Under the pieces are notes generated by a model, which was not told the origin of the DNA, made no database searches, and worked only from the letters and a program-made list of their open reading frames with translations. Source: JAIRMO01 sp046533115 (GTDB lineage: Bacteria; Spirochaetota; Spirochaetia; Treponematales; Breznakiellaceae). From it: a stretch of DNA of 64,000 nt. The stretch is from assembly GCF_046533115.1 (NCBI RefSeq), contig NZ_JAJQRC010000006.1, forward strand, positions 1-64,000, in the 5' to 3' direction. Below are positions 1 to 8,384 of the stretch, in pieces. The position numbers were made by a program, and so were the translations under genes. The first letter of the stretch is position 1. Each line of letters opens with the position of its first letter.

Positions 1-90
1 CAGAAATAACATGACCGATTGGTCATGTTATTTCCTTATTGCATAAGCAATTAGAATAAAATGCATGGCATTTTATTCTCGCGCGGGTCC
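1..90. repeat. Structured four-way-junction repeat, copy A (left end cut by window)
   Basis: This is the first of two copies of a palindrome-rich element; the second lies at 7464-7561. It holds a 14-bp perfect stem (GAAATAACATGACC with its complement, loop GATT), a small ATTGC/GCAAT hairpin and a 12-bp stem (AGAATAAAATGC with its complement). It ends in GCGCGGGTCC at 81-90. In copy B that end pairs with GACCCGCGC at the left end, so the missing partner here should lie about 9 bases outside the window. No coding potential was seen. Whether it acts as DNA or RNA is unknown. Confidence 0.75.
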
Positions 91-120
91 TAACGGCTAC
101 TATACCGCATATTAGGGAAA

Positions 121-200
121 AAGAGAATTCAGGTATAAATTCCGGACTATCGAAGCAAAAGTTCGTGTCGTTCGTGGTTAACCCTATTCTTCCTGCATAA
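121..200. repeat. Fragment of TTCGTGGTT-type intergenic repeat
   Basis: The stretch contains AGAGAATTCAGGTATAAATT, then CGAAGCAAAAGTTCGTG, CGTTCGTGGTTAA and the tail CTATTCTTCCTGCATAA. The same blocks recur at 33912-34015 and 49030-49315. Only the right arm is present; the left arm with ACCACGAAC units is missing. It lies downstream of the Memo gene and codes for nothing visible. Confidence 0.6.
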
Positions 201-210
201 CATGAGTTAG

Positions 211-1101
211 TCAGAAAACCCGGTGGGCTGCAAGGTACCCGTGATTTGCCGCCCAAAACGAGATGGCGCCGTAATAAACGATCTGTCCCTCGTCTCCCCG
301 GGCCACTACCGGCTGGGCCGGCATCACCGAAACCTGGGTGTCGTCCAAAAGGCCGCTTTGCAGGGCCGTTGCCGCCAGCGCCCCCCCGCAGGCGCTGATA
401 TTCCGGTCAACAAGTTCCGCGGCAAGCGTTTTCTGGTCTTTTTCCCGCAGCAACCGGGTAAATTCCTCTGCCTGGGCCAGGGCGGTTTTTTCATCCTGAT
501 TTTTTGAGAGCCCCGTAGAAACGATGAGGAGCGTATGGTCCATGATAGGTCCCAGGACGATCCATAAAGCCCGGGCCAGGGCGGAGAGCAGGGAGGGCTT
601 GCTGCCGCCAATGAGGATCGGGACAATGGAGGCCTGGGGGAAACAAAACTTAACAAAGGGCAGCAACACCTCCACCGAATGTTCCTTCAGGTGGGGAATG
701 TCATTTATCTCAAAATAGGTACTGCAGGAGGCCAGTTCCTCACTCAGTTTCAAATCCACCGGAATCCTGCCCAGGGGGGTTTTAAAAAACACAGAATCGG
801 AAAAGAAAACCCCCTCCTCGTCCATCGCATGAATGGGCCCCATGAGTACCACCCGGGTGATATCCGCGCTTTGGTGGTTCTCCCCTCCCGAAACCGCGGA
901 AAAGCCCGCGGCCGCCACCTTTCCCGATAAATCCCAGGCGCCGTGGGGGACGACGATAGCCTGGGCATGGGTCCCGGTTCCCTTTTTTAACCCAAAAGAA
1001 CAAAGCCGGCTTTCGACCGCCTCCTTATCCTCGGGATAAAACAGCCCCGCCACGACCGGGGAGCGGCTTTTTACCCGTGCGAAAACCAAATTTTGCCCCA
1101 T
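211..1101 (-). CDS. Memo-family protein (AmmeMemoRadiSam system protein B)
   Basis: The protein belongs to the MEMO1/AMMECR-associated family, which shares the fold of class III extradiol dioxygenases. The family signature near the N-terminus (SPVVAGLFYPED) is clear. The body carries the expected segments IVVPHGAWDLSG, VVLMGPIHAM, HSVEVLLPFVKF and LLIVSTGLSKN. The length of about 296 residues is normal. The chosen start (MGQNLVF) sits 8 residues before the conserved region. An earlier ATG at 1164 overlaps the upstream rqcH stop and has a better ribosome-binding site (GGAG), so the true start could be 21 residues longer. Its usual partners (AMMECR1 domain, radical SAM protein) are not adjacent. 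The biochemical function is unknown. Confidence 0.82.
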   Translation of the reverse strand: MGQNLVFARVKSRSPVVAGLFYPEDKEAVESRLCSFGLKKGTGTHAQAIVVPHGAWDLSGKVAAAGFSAVSGGENHQSADITRVVLMGPIHAMDEEGVFFSDSVFFKTPLGRIPVDLKLSEELASCSTYFEINDIPHLKEHSVEVLLPFVKFCFPQASIVPILIGGSKPSLLSALARALWIVLGPIMDHTLLIVSTGLSKNQDEKTALAQAEEFTRLLREKDQKTLAAELVDRNISACGGALAATALQSGLLDDTQVSVMPAQPVVARGDEGQIVYYGAISFWAANHGYLAAHRVF

Positions 1102-1145
1102 TATTAAAGTATAGGTTGTTCCCGATCTGCACGCAAGGGCGAAAA

Positions 1146-2579
1146 TTATTTTTCTAGCCGGCATTGCTCCAAACTCCGCAGGCGTTTTTCCTCGACTTTT
1201 ATGTGCAAATTTTTTTCCTGGGTGGGGATAACCAAGCCCTTGGGACCGTTTTTGACCCGGCGGAGGTATTTGACCGGGGTGTAGAACAGGTCCGCTTCGC
1301 CATTGTTACGGCCCTTTGAATAAAAAACCGCCAGATTTCCCGCATCCAGCAGTATGTCCAGGGGCACGGATTTGCCCGACCGCTGTTTGATAAACACATA
1401 AGAGCCGGGGTAATCCCGGACATGGAGCCAAAGATCGTTTCCCTTGACGTGTTTTCTCAGGAGGGCGTCGTTCTCCGCCGCACTCCGGCCTACCATGATA
1501 AGCCAATCTTTGTTACGGAAGGAGAGGCCCGGCCGCTGGCGGTCTCCCTTGGGCACGGGTTTTTGCCCCTTGGTTCTGATGAGTTTTTGCAGCTGCAGGG
1601 GATTGGTTTCGGCCAGGAGCCGGGCCAGGGTTTTTTCCAGTTTCTCCTGTTCCTTTTCACCCTCCTGTATCTCCAGCCGTATTTCGGCGAGCCCGCTTTT
1701 CGCCTTCCGGTATTGATCGTAGTAGGTTTCCGCCTGGGCGGCGGGGCTTTTCCTGGGATCGAGCCGTAAGCGGATGGTTCCCGGGGCATAAAAGTTTTCC
1801 GTCTCCAGCCAGGTGTCTCCGGGACGGATGCTCCCCAGGTTTGCCAGGATAAGGTCGCCGTAGTTTTTCAGTTGGTCCGCCGCCTGATAATCCGCCTCTT
1901 TGGCCCGGAGTTTTTCCAGGGATGCGGTGAGCCGCCCCAGGCTGTTTTCAAAATTCCGGCGGACCTGTTCCCGCAGGGCTTCCAGGGACAGGGCCCCCCC
2001 ATGTTCCGCGTACCAGGCGTCAATTTTCTCATTAAAGGAGCGGTCCCCGGGGATCTCCCGGATCTCATAGGCCCGTTCCGGCTTTTCCCCGGCGGTTTCC
2101 CCCAGGCTTTCCTCCGGCGCATAACAGCCGCCGGTTACTTCCCCCCGTTTGGGGAGCCGCCGCATGGCGTCCAGCACCTCCTCCCCGGAGGTAACCACAA
2201 AATTGGCCGCGTTGGACCAGAGCCGCAGGTAGATGCGGTACTGGTTTTTCCCCTGCCGGACCAGGATCCGGACGATACGGTTATCCCCCAGTTGGACTGC
2301 CTCTTCGATCCAGCCGTTGACGATCCGGGATTTAAGGAATTCCGCAAACCGCAGGGGCCGTTCACTTTTGGGTACGGCCCGAAAGGTCTCATGGATCCGG
2401 CACGCCCCCGGAGTCAGGGCAATCAGCAGGACCTTGCTTTTCCCCTTGCCGTGAAGCTCCAGGGCTATTACGTCATAGGTACTCTGCACGATCCGCTGGA
2501 TTTGAAAGCCGGGCAAATCCAATTCCGCCAGGATAAGGTTGATTTCCTTCCAGTTAAGCGACATAAGCCACTGTAGCAT
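1146..2579 (-). CDS. rqcH: NFACT-family protein, RqcH/FbpA-like ribosome quality-control factor
   Basis: The protein is homologous to bacterial RqcH and the so-called fibronectin-binding protein A family. RqcH binds split 50S subunits carrying stalled peptidyl-tRNA and adds C-terminal alanine tails. The N-terminal NFACT-N domain spans roughly residues 1-200, with the DNRIVRILV segment of that domain. A charged coiled-coil-rich middle (about 200-340) follows. The C-terminal NFACT-R domain has the typical GRSAAENDALLRKHVKGND and DLWLHVRDYPGSYVFIK stretches. At 477 residues it is somewhat shorter than Gram-positive homologues (about 570). Two starts are possible; MSLNWKE five residues in matches family N-termini. 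The gene precedes the Memo gene on the same strand and may be cotranscribed with it. Confidence 0.9.
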   Translation of the reverse strand: MLQWLMSLNWKEINLILAELDLPGFQIQRIVQSTYDVIALELHGKGKSKVLLIALTPGACRIHETFRAVPKSERPLRFAEFLKSRIVNGWIEEAVQLGDNRIVRILVRQGKNQYRIYLRLWSNAANFVVTSGEEVLDAMRRLPKRGEVTGGCYAPEESLGETAGEKPERAYEIREIPGDRSFNEKIDAWYAEHGGALSLEALREQVRRNFENSLGRLTASLEKLRAKEADYQAADQLKNYGDLILANLGSIRPGDTWLETENFYAPGTIRLRLDPRKSPAAQAETYYDQYRKAKSGLAEIRLEIQEGEKEQEKLEKTLARLLAETNPLQLQKLIRTKGQKPVPKGDRQRPGLSFRNKDWLIMVGRSAAENDALLRKHVKGNDLWLHVRDYPGSYVFIKQRSGKSVPLDILLDAGNLAVFYSKGRNNGEADLFYTPVKYLRRVKNGPKGLVIPTQEKNLHIKVEEKRLRSLEQCRLEK

Positions 2580-2678
2580 ACTTTACCCCGGCCCGCTACG
2601 GCGGGGACCTTCTCTCCCGCCGCCGCTTCATTTTCTTACGGTCTGATGCTATAGTTTTTATAGAAAATAGAGGGAGCC

Positions 2679-3830
2679 GTGACGGAACAGATAAATCGGT
2701 GCGCCGGGGATCCGGCGGCCGGGGATGCCCCCTTGCGGGAAAACAAAAATTACCTTACCCGGCAGCTCATCACCTATATCGGGAACAAGCGGAGTCTCCT
2801 CCCCTTTATCGGGACCGCCCTGGAGCGGGTCAAGGCCCGGCTCAACAAGAAACGGCTCTCCCTCTTTGATGTTTTTAGCGGTTCCGGGGCAGCGGCCCGG
2901 TTTTTTAAGGCCCACGGGGAGCTGCTCCTGGTCAATGACCTGGAGGCCTATTCGGAGACGATCAACCGCTGTTACCTGGCAAATGTCCCGGAACTGGATA
3001 TGGAAAGCCTCCGGCAGACCCACGCCAGGCTCCTCGCCCGGCTGCGGGAGGAGCCCCTGCGGGAGGGGTTTATCGCGGAACTCTACGCGCCCCGGGAAGA
3101 TTCGGCGATCCGGACGGGAGAGCGGGTGTTTTATACTTCCCGGAATGCCCGGTACCTGGATACGGCCCGGCAGTATATTGAGGAACTGGAGGAACCCCTG
3201 CGCCCTTTTTTCCTGGCCCCCCTTTTGTCGGAGGCTTCGGTTCATGCCAATACCGCGGGGGTCTTTAAGGGCTTTTACAAGGACCGCCGGACCGGACAGG
3301 GCCGTTTCGGCGGTTCCGGGGAAACGGCCCTCCACCGCATCACAGGGGATATAAAGCTGCCCTTTCCGGTGTTCAGTAACTTTGTCTGTCCGGTCCGCAT
3401 TTACCGGGAAGACGCAAACCGGCTGGTCCGGGAAACAACGGAGGTGGATGCCGCCTACCTGGACCCCCCGTACAACCAGCACCCCTACGGCTCAAACTAT
3501 TTTATGCTCAACCTGATCCTCAATTACCGGCGTCCTTCCCGGATAAGCCCGGTGTCGGGGATCCCCCCGGAATGGAACCGGTCCGTGTATAACCGGAAAC
3601 AGGCGGCCCCCCGGGCCCTGGCCGACCTGGCGGAGCATATCCGGGCCAAGTTCCTCCTCATCTCCTTTAATTCCGACGGCTTCATAAGCCGGGAGGAGAT
3701 GGAAGCTATCCTCCACCGGATCGGCAGGGTGGAGATTCTGGAAACCCCCTACAATACCTTCCGGGGAAGCCGCAATTTGCAAAAACGGGATATCCATGTA
3801 AAGGAATATTTGTACATTGTGGAGAAGTAG
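2679..3830 (+). CDS. D12-class DNA adenine N6-methyltransferase (Dam-like)
   Basis: This is a SAM-dependent DNA methyltransferase of the Dam/D12 class, modifying adenine N6. The SAM-binding region is ITYIGNKRSLLPFIG (about residues 30-45), followed by the DVFSGSGAAARFF motif I. The catalytic motif IV reads DPPYNQHPYGSNYF at about residue 265. A conserved LISFNSDGF block lies in the C-terminal third. The start is GTG, placed directly after an AGGGAG ribosome-binding site. No restriction endonuclease gene is adjacent, so an orphan regulatory or protective methylase is more likely than a full restriction-modification system. The target sequence cannot be read from the protein; GATC is only one possibility. 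Confidence 0.85.
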   Translation: MTEQINRCAGDPAAGDAPLRENKNYLTRQLITYIGNKRSLLPFIGTALERVKARLNKKRLSLFDVFSGSGAAARFFKAHGELLLVNDLEAYSETINRCYLANVPELDMESLRQTHARLLARLREEPLREGFIAELYAPREDSAIRTGERVFYTSRNARYLDTARQYIEELEEPLRPFFLAPLLSEASVHANTAGVFKGFYKDRRTGQGRFGGSGETALHRITGDIKLPFPVFSNFVCPVRIYREDANRLVRETTEVDAAYLDPPYNQHPYGSNYFMLNLILNYRRPSRISPVSGIPPEWNRSVYNRKQAAPRALADLAEHIRAKFLLISFNSDGFISREEMEAILHRIGRVEILETPYNTFRGSRNLQKRDIHVKEYLYIVEK

Positions 3831-3841
3831 AAAAAAATGCC

Positions 3842-3928
3842 TTGCTTTTTTGATTTACCTATATTAAGATTAGGTTTAAGTAGTTTAAATTAGAACGATA
3901 TGTAAGGACATAATTACATATCAGGAGG
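3842..3928 (+). promoter_or_regulatory. Promoter and operator of the pentose operon
   Basis: A sigma-70-like promoter reads TTGCTT (3842-3847), 17 bp, TAAGAT (3865-3870). Downstream is a perfect 8-bp inverted repeat, ATATGTAA (3898-3905) and TTACATAT (3914-3921), which looks like the binding site of a dimeric repressor. The ribosome-binding site AGGAGG at 3923-3928 serves rbsA. No LacI- or DeoR-type regulator is encoded nearby, so the operator assignment is inference. Confidence 0.5.
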
Positions 3929-3939
3929 CATACGGGCGG

Positions 3940-5499
3940 ATGGGCGATATTCTTGTACAGATGGAGGGGATCGAAAAGAACTTCCCCGGGGTTCATGCCC
4001 TGAGTGATTGCCGTTTTGACCTCTTGTCCGGGGAAATCCACGGTCTGGTAGGGGAAAATGGGGCGGGAAAATCAACTTTGATGAAGATCCTGGCCGGTAT
4101 TTATACGAAGGACGGAGGGACGGTTAAGATCCGGGGCGAAACCGTGGAGGTTCATAACACCAAACAAGCCCAGGCCCTGGGAATTAGTATTATCCATCAG
4201 GAACTCAACCTGATGAAACACCTGACGGCGGCGCAGAATATTTTTATCGGCCGGGAGCAGAAAAAGGGCCTTACTTTCCTGGTGGATGATAGGGAGATCA
4301 ACCGCAAATCCGAAGAGCTTTTTAAGCTGATCAATCTTAACCTTGATCCCCGGACCCAGGTAGCGGGGCTTACGGTGGCTCAGCAGCAGATGATCGAGAT
4401 TGCCAAAGCCCTCTCCTTCAATTTGGATGTACTCATCATGGATGAGCCGACTTCGGCATTAAGTGAGTCGGAGATTGAGGAGCTCTTTAAGGTTATCAAA
4501 AACCTGAAGAGTCAGGGCAAGGGGGTGGTGTATATTTCCCACCGGATGGATGAGCTGCACCAGATCTGCGATAGGGTTACGGTGATGCGGGACGGCCGGT
4601 ATATCGCCACCACCCCCATGAAGGATATTGCCATTGAGCAAATAATCGCGCAAATGGTGGGCCGTGAGATTTATGAAAGCCACCATCCCCATGGGGACAC
4701 CTCTAAAAACGAGGTGGTTCTGGAAGTAAAAAACCTTAACCGGGGCCGGGTGGTGCGGGATGTGTCCTTTGAACTCCACCAGGGAGAGATCCTGGGGTTT
4801 GCGGGCCTTTTGGGGGCGGGCAGAACCGAAACCATGCGGCTCATCTTTGGGGCGGACCCCATGGATTCGGGGGAGATTTATGTTAAAGGGAAAAAGGTTA
4901 CGATAAAAAAGCCCCGGGATGCGGTACGCCACGGGATCGGGTATCTATCGGAGGATCGGAAGCGGTTTGGCCTTGCCCTGGGGATGTCCGTCAAGGTAAA
5001 TACGGTTATGGCCTCCCTTTCTAAGTTCTTAAAGGTCCTGGGGATCCTTGACGAAGCGAAATCCAAAAGAATAACCCAGGAGTATGTGGATCGCCTTAAT
5101 ACCAAGACCCCCAGTATCGAACAACTGGCAAAAAATCTTTCCGGCGGTAATCAGCAGAAGGTGGTGGTGGGGAAATGGCTGGTTCGGGACAGTGACATCC
5201 TGATTTTTGACGAACCCACCCGGGGCATCGACGTGGGGGCTAAAAGTGAAATTTATAAGCTCCTTAACGAACTGGCGGATGCGGGGAAATCCATTATCAT
5301 GGTGTCCTCGGAGCTGCCGGAAATTCTCAGAATGAGCCACCGGATCGTGGTGATGTGTGAAGGCCGGGTAACCGCGGTACAAAACGCCGAAGGAATTACC
5401 CAGGAAAAGATAATGTATTACGCGACATTACGCAACGAGGCTGTTTTGTTGAGCCAAAAGGATAGGGAAAATGGCAGATCAACCAAAAAAACGGATTAA
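3940..5499 (+). CDS. rbsA: Pentose ABC transporter, double ATPase subunit
   Basis: This is the energising subunit of a CUT2-type sugar importer. It carries two fused ATPase domains in 519 residues, the usual length for RbsA/MglA. The first domain has a canonical Walker A (GENGAGKST, residues 38-46), LTVAQQQM in place of the signature and Walker B VLIMDEPTSAL. The second has the degenerate P-loop GLLGAGRTE, a signature LSGGNQQK and ILIFDEPTRGID, as is typical of the family. The 3' end overlaps rbsC by 29 bp, so the two are translationally coupled. The sugar cannot be read from this subunit; the operon suggests ribose or deoxyribose. Confidence 0.94.
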   Translation: MGDILVQMEGIEKNFPGVHALSDCRFDLLSGEIHGLVGENGAGKSTLMKILAGIYTKDGGTVKIRGETVEVHNTKQAQALGISIIHQELNLMKHLTAAQNIFIGREQKKGLTFLVDDREINRKSEELFKLINLNLDPRTQVAGLTVAQQQMIEIAKALSFNLDVLIMDEPTSALSESEIEELFKVIKNLKSQGKGVVYISHRMDELHQICDRVTVMRDGRYIATTPMKDIAIEQIIAQMVGREIYESHHPHGDTSKNEVVLEVKNLNRGRVVRDVSFELHQGEILGFAGLLGAGRTETMRLIFGADPMDSGEIYVKGKKVTIKKPRDAVRHGIGYLSEDRKRFGLALGMSVKVNTVMASLSKFLKVLGILDEAKSKRITQEYVDRLNTKTPSIEQLAKNLSGGNQQKVVVGKWLVRDSDILIFDEPTRGIDVGAKSEIYKLLNELADAGKSIIMVSSELPEILRMSHRIVVMCEGRVTAVQNAEGITQEKIMYYATLRNEAVLLSQKDRENGRSTKKTD

Positions 5500-6430
5500 C
5501 TCCAAGGCGGCGCAGACGGCGCTTGCTTTTTCGAGTCTTATTTTACTTATTATTATTTTCACCGCCGCATCGGCCAGTTTTTTGACCCCCGGTAATATCG
5601 TTACCATCCTGTTGATGACGGCGGTCAACGGCATCCTGGCGGTGGGGATTACCTTCATCATTATCACCGGCGGCATAGACCTGTCGGTGGGTACGGTGAT
5701 GACCTTTGGATCGGTGATCACCGCCTTTGTTATTTCCAACCTCAGTATGCCCATTGCCATAGGTATTCTGGCGGGCATTTTGGCGGGGGTACTCTGTGGC
5801 TTCGTTAATGGGGTAAGCATCACCAAGCTCCACCTTCCCCCTTTTATCGCGACCCTGGGAATGATGAATGTTACCAAGGGGCTTAACCTGATCGTTTCCG
5901 GCGCCCGGCCCATATACTTTGCCGAAAAGCCGGAATTCACCCGGATAGCCACCACCATGGTTTTGGGGATCCCCGTGGGGGTGCTTATCTTTTTTGCCAG
6001 TGCCTTGATTGCCGTCTTTATCCTTTCAAAAACCGTTATCGGCCGTTATGCCTTTGCTATCGGTTCCAATGAGGAGTCCGCCCGGCTTTCGGGGATCAAT
6101 ACCGATGGGTGGAAGATAGCGATCTATTCCATGAGCGGCGCTTTTTTTGGTCTTGGTGGCGTGGTGATGGCGAGCCGGGTCGCGTCGGCCCAGCCCTCTT
6201 TGGGGGTGGGGTATGAGATGGATGCCATTGCCGCGGCGGTAATCGGCGGCGCCTCCCTTTCGGGGGGTGAGGGGAGCATCCTGGGAACGATCATAGGGGC
6301 CTTTATTATTACGGTGCTGACCAACGGTCTGCGGATCCTTTCGGTGCCCCAGGAATGGCAGATGGTGGTAACCGGCCTCATCGTTATCGGGGCGGTGTAT
6401 CTTGATATTGTCCGGCGCAGGGTAAAATAG
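5471..6430 (+). CDS. rbsC: Pentose ABC transporter permease
   Basis: This is the membrane permease of the CUT2 transporter, 319 residues with about 8-10 hydrophobic segments. The family block TFIIITGGIDLSVGT lies at about residues 60-75, and the cytoplasmic coupling loop IGSNEESARLSGIN lies near 195. The C-terminal SLSGGEGSILGTIIGA motif is also typical. It starts inside the end of rbsA and is followed 70 bp later by the binding protein gene. One homodimer-forming permease gene is the expected complement for this family. Confidence 0.94.
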   Translation: MADQPKKRINSKAAQTALAFSSLILLIIIFTAASASFLTPGNIVTILLMTAVNGILAVGITFIIITGGIDLSVGTVMTFGSVITAFVISNLSMPIAIGILAGILAGVLCGFVNGVSITKLHLPPFIATLGMMNVTKGLNLIVSGARPIYFAEKPEFTRIATTMVLGIPVGVLIFFASALIAVFILSKTVIGRYAFAIGSNEESARLSGINTDGWKIAIYSMSGAFFGLGGVVMASRVASAQPSLGVGYEMDAIAAAVIGGASLSGGEGSILGTIIGAFIITVLTNGLRILSVPQEWQMVVTGLIVIGAVYLDIVRRRVK

Positions 6431-6500
6431 CCGGAGCATAAACGGGTAATCCAATGGCCGGCTGGCTATTGAGAAAAATAAATGTTCAGGAGGAACGGCA

Positions 6501-7463
6501 ATGAAAAAATTAATGTTTGTGGCCCTTTGTCTTATGGTGGTCCTTTCCGGCACCGTATTTGCCAGGGGCGGCGCACAGAGCGGCGGCGATGGGAAGATGT
6601 ATATCGCCATGGTTTCCAAGGGCTTCCAGCATCAGTTCTGGCAGTATGTAAAGCAAGGGGCCGATCAGGCGGCAGCGGAATTCGGGGTTACCATCACCTT
6701 TGAGGGACCCGAAAGCGAATCCATGATCGACAAACAGATGGAGATGTTCCAAACCGCGATGGGGAAAAACCCCGCGGCCATCTGTTTTGGCGCCCTTGAC
6801 GCCCAGGCGGATGCTCCCCTGGTGGCCGAAGCAAAACGGCGGGGTATTCCGGTGGTTACCTTTGATGCCACTGTTGCTTCCGATGATCCCGTATCCTTTG
6901 TCGCCACCGACAGTAGGGCCGCCGCCGCCGCGGCAGCGGACAAGATGGGAGAGGCCCTTGGCGGTCAGGGTAAAGTCGCCATTATTTGCCACGACCAGAC
7001 CAATACCACCGGTATCTTCCGTCGGGACGGTTTTATAGACCGGATCAAGGAAAAATACCCCGGAATCCAGCTTCTGGAAGTGCAATATGGCGGCGGCGAT
7101 CCCCTGCGGTCAACGGAAATTGTTAAAGCGGTCATCAATGCCAATCCGGACCTCAAGGGTTACTATGCCACCAATGAAGGTTCCGCCATCGGCCTTGCCA
7201 ACGCGATTACTGAACTTAACATGAAGGGCAAGATTGTGGGTATCGGCTTTGATTCCGGCAAGGTACAGCTTGACGCCGTCCGTTCCGGGGTGCTCTACGG
7301 CGCGATCCAGCAAAACCCGGTTCTTATCGGTTATAAGGCGGTCGAAATGGCCTACCGCGCCGTTAAAGGCGAAACCGTACCGAAGATCATCGATTCCGGT
7401 TATGTCTGGGCCGATCAACGCAACCTCGACAGCAAGGAAGTACAGGCGGTGATTTATCAGTAA
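6501..7463 (+). CDS. rbsB: Periplasmic pentose-binding protein
   Basis: This is the substrate-binding subunit of the CUT2 transporter, a periplasmic-binding-protein-I fold of 320 residues. The signal peptide (MKKLMFVALCLMVVLSGTVFA) has no lipobox cysteine, so the protein is probably soluble in the periplasm rather than lipid-anchored. Family blocks include ISKGFQHQFWQYVKQGA-like residues near the start, VTFDATVASDDPVSFVATD in the middle and YYATNEGSAIGLANAI later. A ribosome-binding site AGGAGG precedes the ATG. Right after the stop codon the four-way-junction repeat begins, which may set the 3' end of the rbsACB message. Confidence 0.92.
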   Translation: MKKLMFVALCLMVVLSGTVFARGGAQSGGDGKMYIAMVSKGFQHQFWQYVKQGADQAAAEFGVTITFEGPESESMIDKQMEMFQTAMGKNPAAICFGALDAQADAPLVAEAKRRGIPVVTFDATVASDDPVSFVATDSRAAAAAAADKMGEALGGQGKVAIICHDQTNTTGIFRRDGFIDRIKEKYPGIQLLEVQYGGGDPLRSTEIVKAVINANPDLKGYYATNEGSAIGLANAITELNMKGKIVGIGFDSGKVQLDAVRSGVLYGAIQQNPVLIGYKAVEMAYRAVKGETVPKIIDSGYVWADQRNLDSKEVQAVIYQ

Positions 7464-7561
7464 GGACCCGCGCAGAAACAACATGACCGAATGGTCAGAT
7501 TGTTTCTTTATTGCGTAAGCAATTAGAATAAAATGCTCTGCATTTTATTCTTGCGCGGGTC
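7464..7561. repeat. Structured four-way-junction repeat, copy B (complete)
   Basis: The element starts one base after the rbsB stop codon. GACCCGCGC (7465-7473) pairs with GCGCGGGTC (7553-7561) to close it. Inside are three hairpins: GAAACAA-CA-TGACC with GGTCA-GA-TTGTTTC, ATTGC with GCAAT, and AGAATAAAATGC with GCATTTTATTCT. Compared with copy A, one T-A pair of the first stem has become C-G on both strands, a compensatory change that argues for selected secondary structure. The cloverleaf-like outline resembles a tRNA, but no tRNA consensus bases are present. Confidence 0.8.
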
Positions 7562-7569
7562 ATAAAAGC

Positions 7570-7661
7570 CGGGGGATGCCTCTCCCCTGACGGCGAGGTA
7601 TCCCCGGGTACATAAAACTGGATAAACAAGACGCCGTGTGGTTTTCCCCGCGGCGTTTTGT
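7570..7661 (+). terminator. Two hairpins between rbsB and deoC (attenuator or terminator)
   Basis: The first hairpin pairs the GGGGAT-CCTC arm at about 7571-7582 with GAGG-ATCCCC near 7595-7605. The second pairs ACAAGACGCCG (7626-7636) with CGGCGTTTTGT (7651-7661) and is followed by ATTTTTGTT, as in an intrinsic terminator. Since deoC, rbsD and the kinase follow on the same strand, partial termination that lowers their expression relative to the transporter genes is a reasonable inference. Confidence 0.55.
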
Positions 7662-7709
7662 ATTTTTGTTCAAACCTTGTTTCTTGCCGGTACCGGAAAG
7701 GAGGATGTT

Positions 7710-8369
7710 ATGAAAAAAGAACAACTTGCGGCAATGATCGATCATACCCTGCTTAGACCAGATGCCGTCGAAGGGGATATAAAAAAGCTCTGTCTGGAAG
7801 CAAAGGAACACCATTTCTGGTCGGTATGCGTCAATTCAACCTGGGTCGCGGCGGTAAAACAGTTCCTTGCGGGGAGTGCCGTTAAGGTATGTTCCGTGGT
7901 TGGGTTTCCCCTGGGGGCCATGTCCACCGAGGCCAAACAGGCCGAGACCCGTTTGGCGGTCCGGGATGGGGCCGATGAAATAGACATGGTGATCAATGTG
8001 GGGTTCCTTAAAAGCGGTAAATTCGAGGCGGTTCAAAAGGATATCGCCGCCGTAAAAAGCGCCGGTGACGGCCATGTTTTAAAGGTGATCATCGAAACCT
8101 GCCTGCTGGACGAGGACGAGAAACAAAGGGCCTGTCAACTTGCGGTAGCCGGGGGCGCCGATTATGTCAAAACCTCCACGGGTTTTTCAAGCGGCGGCGC
8201 CACTGAAAGCGATGTTGCCCTGATGCGGAAACATATTCCTCCGGCCATGGGGCTTAAAGCATCCGGGGGTGTGAGGACCTACGAAGACGCGGTCAAAATG
8301 ATCAACGCCGGGGCGACTCGGATAGGAACCAGTAACGGTATCGCCATTATAAAAGACTGCGGAGAATGA
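7710..8369 (+). CDS. deoC: Deoxyribose-phosphate aldolase
   Basis: The enzyme cleaves 2-deoxyribose 5-phosphate to glyceraldehyde 3-phosphate and acetaldehyde. The Schiff-base lysine is K154 in DYVKTSTGF, with the supporting residues in DEIDMVINVG (about 89-98) and GLKASGGVRT. The length of 219 residues is standard. The start at MKKEQLA is fixed by the strong AAAGGAGG site 5 bases upstream; an in-frame extension to 7638 lacks one. Its place inside a pentose transport operon next to rbsD and a ribokinase-family kinase suggests the operon handles deoxyribose from DNA or deoxynucleosides. Confidence 0.95.
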   Translation: MKKEQLAAMIDHTLLRPDAVEGDIKKLCLEAKEHHFWSVCVNSTWVAAVKQFLAGSAVKVCSVVGFPLGAMSTEAKQAETRLAVRDGADEIDMVINVGFLKSGKFEAVQKDIAAVKSAGDGHVLKVIIETCLLDEDEKQRACQLAVAGGADYVKTSTGFSSGGATESDVALMRKHIPPAMGLKASGGVRTYEDAVKMINAGATRIGTSNGIAIIKDCGE

Positions 8370-8384
8370 GCCAAGGAGGATGAT

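Noticed and set aside
1872..2576. Open frame of 234 residues opposite rqcH
   Set aside because: It lies fully within rqcH on the opposite strand and has no recognisable domain.
7464..7561. tRNA gene
   Set aside because: The cloverleaf-like outline lacks the TTC-type T-loop, the D-loop GG and a proper anticodon stem size.
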